Shown: piece by piece, positions 59,462 through 64,000 of the stretch | How positions within the stretch are numbered: position 1 is the stretch's first letter | Layout: each line of letters begins with the position of its first letter | DNA from: Pelagibius sp037652055 | GTDB lineage: Bacteria; Pseudomonadota; Alphaproteobacteria; Kiloniellales; Kiloniellaceae | Direction: 5' to 3' | Assembly (NCBI RefSeq): GCF_037652055.1 | Contig: NZ_JBBKAH010000003.1 | Coordinates: 310,001-374,000 of the forward strand | Length of the DNA stretch: 64,000 nucleotides | The notes under the pieces: model-generated | Database searches by the model: none | What the model saw: only the letters and a program-made list of their open reading frames with translations | Told to the model about the DNA's origin: nothing | Translations under genes and position numbers: made by a program

Positions 59462-60831
59462 GAAAGCTTCACAACACGATCGCGGGTCAATTGATGATTC
59501 TTATCATCGGGACTGTCCTACTGTCTCAGGTCATCATTCTCGTCGTCTTCTATGTTAAGACGGATGGACGCCTTCAAGAACAACAGGTCAGAAAGATCAT
59601 CGAGGAGGTCGCTACCGCTTATGAGATTGGTCGCACGACGTCAGGCGCCGAACGTGACAGACTCATACGGGCAACAAGCGATCCGGACATTCGGTTCTAT
59701 ATTGATGATCTACCACTTACTCAAAACAGGTTCGATATTCCGGATGACCACATTGGCAACATGCCTGAAATCCTGTCCGGAAGGCCTATATTCGCCACTG
59801 ATAATACGGTGTCGTCCTTGAGTATATGGGAGTTCTGGTTCGCGGATGGAATCGAGGATTGTCTTGTTTTAGAAGAGCTATCCGATCAAGGAGACGCCTG
59901 TCCGATTGACTACGTTTCGATACAATTGAATGAGAAGGAGTGGCTCAACGCCAGAGTTTCGTCGCCGGTAGATGAACTGGTGATTCTTCTGCCGGTAATT
60001 CTGTCCGCTGGCCTTACGCTCCTTGGGATCTTGTTGGTCGTCACGATCATCGTCAAACGCTTCACAGCGCCGTTGCGGACTCTATCTTTGGCCGCCGAAC
60101 GGTTTGGTCAAGGTGATGCCGTCGGCTACGTTAAGGTGGAGGGGCCCAACGAGCTCAGATCCATGACGGCCGCGTTCAACACCATGCAAGAGCGTCTTCG
60201 CCGATTTGTCGAAGATCGAACGAAAATGCTGGCGGCCGTCAGCCACGATCTACGGACACCCATCACCTCCCTACGATTAAGAGCGGAATTCATCAAGGAT
60301 CCCGAACTGAAGTCCGACGTGATCAAGACACTGGAGGACATGGATTCGATGGTCGAAGGTTGCCTGGCCTTTGCTAAACAGGAAGCCCAGAAAGAGAAAA
60401 GTGAAACCATCAATCTCGTCGAGACCCTTTCGATTCTCGCTAGAGAGTTCCCGGGGGTAGCTTTTTCGACAAATCTGAAGGCTTACAGATACCTCTGCCG
60501 ACCGGTCTCACTGCGACGTGCAATTCGAAATGTGCTCGAAAACGCCGTTAATTACGGAAATAGAGCCCATATAACCCTCGATTCAGATGACTATGGCGTT
60601 TCGATTGAGATCGTCGACGAGGGGCCTGGTGTACCGGATGAGATGCTCGACGATATCTTCGAGCCATTCTTCCGGGTCGACGAAGCCAGGAACACGGAAA
60701 CCGGGAATGTAGGTCTCGGGCTCGCGATTGCGCGCACGATCGTCCATAAGCACGGTGGCACCATACGGGCGACCAACGTGCTCAGCGGGTTGAAACTGAG
60801 AATCTGGTTGCCAGGCCAGGAGAATTCGTAG
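59458..60831 (+). CDS. Sensor histidine kinase, second module
   Basis: 457 residues from ATG 59458. TM1 is at about 12-33 and TM2 at about 173-199, bounding a periplasmic sensor of about 140 residues with two cysteines (C135, C148) that could form a disulfide. HAMP follows, then the H box AAVSHDLRTPITSLRLRAEF with H263. NVLENAVNYG (N box), DEGPGVP (G1) and GNVGLGLAIA (G2) are intact. It shares order and domain plan with the kinase at 4911-6377, but the sensor regions differ. Its codon use is AT-richer than the surrounding core. Confidence 0.92.
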   Translation: MRKLHNTIAGQLMILIIGTVLLSQVIILVVFYVKTDGRLQEQQVRKIIEEVATAYEIGRTTSGAERDRLIRATSDPDIRFYIDDLPLTQNRFDIPDDHIGNMPEILSGRPIFATDNTVSSLSIWEFWFADGIEDCLVLEELSDQGDACPIDYVSIQLNEKEWLNARVSSPVDELVILLPVILSAGLTLLGILLVVTIIVKRFTAPLRTLSLAAERFGQGDAVGYVKVEGPNELRSMTAAFNTMQERLRRFVEDRTKMLAAVSHDLRTPITSLRLRAEFIKDPELKSDVIKTLEDMDSMVEGCLAFAKQEAQKEKSETINLVETLSILAREFPGVAFSTNLKAYRYLCRPVSLRRAIRNVLENAVNYGNRAHITLDSDDYGVSIEIVDEGPGVPDEMLDDIFEPFFRVDEARNTETGNVGLGLAIARTIVHKHGGTIRATNVLSGLKLRIWLPGQENS

Positions 60832-60986
60832 ACGCCATCTTCCTTGGTTTTAGCAGGCTTGCCAATCAGGCTGAGATTGATTTCCGCTTCGACTCACATT
60901 CCGACATTCATTTAGCCGACGGGCTTGGCGGCAACGGGGGTTGGACCGGACATAGCGGCCTGCCCCGTTCCGCCCTGGAGCGCCTC

Positions 60987-62786
60987 CTACCCCAGCGGCC
61001 AGAAGATCGGGATGACGATGGTGGCGGTGGCCCAGAGGATGAAGTTCAGCGGCAGGCCGATCTTGATGAAATCGGCGAAGCGGTAGCCGCCGGCGGCATA
61101 GACGAAGGTGTTGGTCTGGTAGCCGATGGGCGTCGCGAAGGAGGCGCTGGCGGCGAACATCACGGCCACCACGAAAGGCCGCGGATCGACGCCCATCTGC
61201 ACCGCCAGGCCCGCCGCGATCGGCGTCAGCAGGATGGCCGCCGCGTTGTTGCTCATGACCTCGGTCAAGGCGGAGGTGACGAAGTAGACCGCCGAGAGCA
61301 CCGCCAGCGGCCCCAGCATGCCGACGACCTGGGCGAGGCTCTGCACGATCAGCATGGCGGCGCCGGTCTTTTCCATGGCGATGGAGATCGCCAGCATGCC
61401 GAAGATCAGCATCAGGATGTTCCAGCGGACCGCGCTGTAGGCTTCCTCCGCATCGAGACAGCGCAGGGCGACGACGGCGGTGGCGGCCATCAGCGACAAG
61501 GCGGCGATGGGCAGCACCTCGAAGGCCGACAGCCCCATCACCAGCAGCACCGCGACGATCGCGAGGGGTGCCTTGTCGCGGCGCAGCGGCCGGGCGGTCG
61601 GATGGGTGAGGTTCACCAACTCCTTGTAGTCGAACAGCCGCTTCATGCTCTCGGCCGAGCCCTCCAGCAGCAGGGTGTCACCCATGCGTAGGCGCACCTC
61701 GTCGAAGTTGCCGGAAAGCCCCTCGCCGCGCCGGTGGATGGCCAGAATGTAAGCGCCGTAGAGGCGGCGCAGGTTGAGGTCGGCGACCCGGCGCCCGAGA
61801 AAGCGCGACTGCGGCCCGAGCACGCCTTCCATCACCACGCTCTCGCGCGCGCCGATCGGCTCGATGGCGTGGACGTCGCGGTGGCCGAAGGCGACGTCGC
61901 CGGCCTCGCGCAGGCCCAGCATGTCGCCGACCTTGCTGCGCACCACCAGGCGGTCGCCCGCCTCCAGCACCGCCTCGCCGATCACCGGGCGCAGCGAGAG
62001 GTCGCGGCGGACCAGGTCGATGACCCGGAGGCCGCGCGCCTCGGTGAAGCCGGCGTCCTTCAGGCGCTTGCCGATCAGCGGCGAGCCGAGCGGGATCAGC
62101 ACGTCGGCCATGAAGTGCCGGTCCTCCGAGCGCGGCAGGAGTTCGGTCAGGATCTCGCGCTTGGGCAGCAGCCAGCGCCCGACCAGCAGCAGATAGGTGA
62201 GTCCCACCGCGCCCATGATGACCCCGGCGCCGGTGATCTCGAACATGCCGAAGGGCTCCAGGCCCTGCTCGCGCGCGACGCCGTCGACCAGGATGTTGGT
62301 GGAGGTGCCGATCAGCGTGGTGGTGCCGCCGAAAATGCTGGCGAAGGAAAGCGGGATCAGCAGCTTCGACGGCATCATGCCGATGGTGCGGGCGAGGCTG
62401 ATGACCACCGGCGTCATGATGACGACGACCGGAGTGTTGTTGATGAAGGCCGACATCACCATGACGCCAACCATCAGCAAGGCGACCGACAGCAGCGGCG
62501 AGCGTCCGCCCGCCTTGCCGACAAGCCGGCCGAGCGTGTCGATCACGCCGGTGCGTTCCAAGGCCGCACTGAGCACGAACATGGCGGCGACGGTGATCGG
62601 AGCGGAATTGCTGAAAACGCTGAGCACATCGCTGGTGGTGAGGATGCCGCAGACCAGCAGCACGGCGACGGCGAGAAGGGCGACGATGTCCGGCGGCATC
62701 CGTTCGCGCACGAAGCCGAAGAACACCACCACGACCAACGCCAGAACGATGACGATCTCAAACGTCGGCCAATCGATGAAATGCAT
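60987..62786 (-). CDS. DASS/SLC13-type anion permease with RCK_C domains
   Basis: 599 residues. The membrane part is in two halves, residues 1-195 and 400-599, with helices such as IVIVLALVVVVFFGFV and NNTPVVVIMTPVVISLART. Between them lie two TrkA-C (RCK_C) soluble domains (about 205-370), with LGSPLIGKRLKDAGFTEARGL and the DTLLLEGSAESMKRLF end. Such proteins carry sulfate, dicarboxylates or related anions with Na+. The substrate is not determined. It stands alone between the second kinase and the last kinase. Confidence 0.9.
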   Translation of the reverse strand: MHFIDWPTFEIVIVLALVVVVFFGFVRERMPPDIVALLAVAVLLVCGILTTSDVLSVFSNSAPITVAAMFVLSAALERTGVIDTLGRLVGKAGGRSPLLSVALLMVGVMVMSAFINNTPVVVIMTPVVISLARTIGMMPSKLLIPLSFASIFGGTTTLIGTSTNILVDGVAREQGLEPFGMFEITGAGVIMGAVGLTYLLLVGRWLLPKREILTELLPRSEDRHFMADVLIPLGSPLIGKRLKDAGFTEARGLRVIDLVRRDLSLRPVIGEAVLEAGDRLVVRSKVGDMLGLREAGDVAFGHRDVHAIEPIGARESVVMEGVLGPQSRFLGRRVADLNLRRLYGAYILAIHRRGEGLSGNFDEVRLRMGDTLLLEGSAESMKRLFDYKELVNLTHPTARPLRRDKAPLAIVAVLLVMGLSAFEVLPIAALSLMAATAVVALRCLDAEEAYSAVRWNILMLIFGMLAISIAMEKTGAAMLIVQSLAQVVGMLGPLAVLSAVYFVTSALTEVMSNNAAAILLTPIAAGLAVQMGVDPRPFVVAVMFAASASFATPIGYQTNTFVYAAGGYRFADFIKIGLPLNFILWATATIVIPIFWPLG

Positions 62787-62958
62787 ATGACATCACCCAG
62801 CAGTTGCCACATCCACCCCGGCACGCGCACCCAAATCGGGGGGCGAGCATCCATCGTGCCCGGCCCCGTGCGGGGGATCAAAATGAAGGCTTTTTGAAGT
62901 CTCGGGAAGGCCCTGTCGCAAGCCGCGCCGCGACCTGCCGGGCGACCCGCGGGAAAGC

Positions 62959-64000
62959 TCAGTTTTTCCGCTTCTCCCGCGGCGGCCGGCTGCCGCTGCG
63001 CGTCCGTTCGGGCGGCAGGATGAAGGTGACGCGGGTACCCTTGCCGAGTTCGCTCTCCAGCTTCAGCTCGCCGCCGTGCAGCTCGACCAGCTGCTTGACG
63101 ATGGAAAGGCCGAGGCCGGTGCCCTCCTGCTGGCGGGTCTGGTCGCGGTGGACCTGCTCGAAGGGCTGCAGCACGCGCTGCAGGTCGGCGGCGGGAATGC
63201 CCGAGCCGGTGTCGGCGACGAAAATGCCGAGTGCCTTGCCGGGCATCGCCTTGCCTCCCAACACCACCTCGCCGCCCGACGGGGTGTGGCGCACCGCGTT
63301 GGACAGCAGGTTGATGAGGATCTGGCGCAGCGCCCGCTCGTCGGCGAGAATCATGAAGTTGCCGCCCTTTGCCGCGCCGGGATTTTCGATGCGCAGGGCG
63401 ACACCCTTGCTGGAACAGTTTTCGCGGAACATGGAGGCGCTCTCCTCCAGCGCATCGGCCAGCACGATCCAGGAGTCTTTCAGCTTCACTGCGCCGGCCT
63501 CGATGCGCGACAGGTCGAGCAGGTCGTTGATCAGAGCCAGCAGGTGGCGCGCGCTGACCCGGATGTCCTGCAGGTACTCGGCATAGCGGGCGGAGCCGAT
63601 CTTGCCGAAGGTCTCCGCCAGGATGACCTCCGAGAATCCGAGAATGGCGTTCAGCGGCGTGCGCAGTTCGTGGCTCATGTTGGCGAGAAACGCCGACTTG
63701 GAGCGGTTGGCCTCCTCCGCGCGCAGCCGCGCCTCGTGCTCGTCGCGCTTGGAGCGCTCCATGGCCTCGGCCATGGCGTTGAAGGAGATCTGCAGGTCGC
63801 GCAGTTCCTCCGGCACCAGCAAGCCCGTGCTGACCTCGGTGCGCGCCTTGGTGTTGCCCGCGGCCATGCGGCGCACGGCCTGCGAGACGCCGCGCAGCGG
63901 CCGGGTCATGTAGAAGGCCACGAGGTAGCCGATGGCGAGGGCGGCCAGCATGCCGACACCGACGACAATCAGCGCCGATCTGCTGACCCGCGCGGCGCGC
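62959..64000 (-). CDS. Sensor histidine kinase (N-terminus beyond the window)
   Basis: The frame is open through the right edge (RAARVSRSALIVVGVGMLAALAIGYLVAF), so about 347 C-terminal residues are visible. Present are a transmembrane helix, a HAMP domain (TRPLRGVSQAVRRMAAGNTKAR), the H box SAFLANMSHELRTPLNAILGFSEVI, the N box LINLLSNAVRHT, G1 ADTGSGIP and G2 EGTGLGLSIVKQLVELHGG. All boxes are intact. A periplasmic or ligand sensor is probably beyond the edge. The partner regulator is not visible. Confidence 0.9.
   Translation of the reverse strand, partial: RAARVSRSALIVVGVGMLAALAIGYLVAFYMTRPLRGVSQAVRRMAAGNTKARTEVSTGLLVPEELRDLQISFNAMAEAMERSKRDEHEARLRAEEANRSKSAFLANMSHELRTPLNAILGFSEVILAETFGKIGSARYAEYLQDIRVSARHLLALINDLLDLSRIEAGAVKLKDSWIVLADALEESASMFRENCSSKGVALRIENPGAAKGGNFMILADERALRQILINLLSNAVRHTPSGGEVVLGGKAMPGKALGIFVADTGSGIPAADLQRVLQPFEQVHRDQTRQQEGTGLGLSIVKQLVELHGGELKLESELGKGTRVTFILPPERTRSGSRPPREKRKN

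Overview
This 64 kb window is chromosomal DNA from a high-GC alphaproteobacterium, probably a Rhodospirillales-like lineage. The inference rests on gene content rather than any database search. It includes the block dsbA-like, aroQ, accB, accC, aat, DUF2155, mlaD and an NDUFA12-type complex I protein. It also includes an RNase E whose S1 domain carries a long acidic insertion, a B12-dependent ribonucleotide reductase, an IscR/CysE/cysteine desulfurase operon and a DUF6352-like protein. I saw no rRNA, tRNA, CRISPR array, prophage or transposase gene. Gene density is high, with many 1-4 base overlaps.

Layout. 1-3.0 kb: a small operon of three VOC (glyoxalase-fold) proteins and a DUF1428 protein, flanked by two paralogous MarR regulators; a perfect 18-bp palindrome lies in front of the first. 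3.0-6.4 kb: a MipA/OmpV outer-membrane protein divergent from an OmpR-type regulator and histidine kinase. 6.4-10.6 kb: minus-strand operon cysE, iscR, two cysteine desulfurases and a 2Fe-2S ferredoxin. 10.9-24.9 kb: housekeeping genes (hydrolase, anmK, tyrS, an AsmA/YhdP-like protein, glnE, peroxiredoxin, DUF455, DMT transporter, AMP-binding ligase). 24.9-34.0 kb: prfB with an intact programmed +1 frameshift, PBP1A, AmiC-type amidase, and divergent RNase E with a long leader and a strong terminator. 34-46.3 kb: aminotransferase, a gamma-glutamyltransferase-like lipoprotein, an M48 protease, then the conserved dsbA to NDUFA12 block. 46.5-51.2 kb: sensory genes (histidine kinase, MCP and PAS protein) and DUF6352. 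51.6-55.3 kb: nrdJ. 56.4-60.8 kb: a visibly lower-GC segment with an amidohydrolase and a second MipA/response-regulator/kinase module. 61-64 kb: a DASS-type transporter and a kinase cut by the window edge.

The most striking object is an AT-richer insertion at 43047-44485, between aat and the DUF2155 gene. It holds one gene, for a 435-residue protein with an N-terminal PD-(D/E)xK nuclease-like signature. It is bounded by 110-bp direct repeats (42937-43046 and 44486-44595) that differ at four positions. The repeat contains the C-terminal codons of both flanking genes, which must once have overlapped tail to tail. The insertion therefore split an overlapping gene pair while leaving each gene a complete 3' end. 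No recombinase is present. It looks like a single-gene cargo, possibly defensive, at a previously unnoted integration site.

Other points worth attention are the twin MipA plus two-component modules, the split Aer-like PAS/MCP gene pair with a 26-base overlap, a kinase with a degenerate G2 box, tandem cysteine desulfurases without a scaffold gene, GTCGTCCCGGG-type inverted repeats, and several operator-like palindromes.
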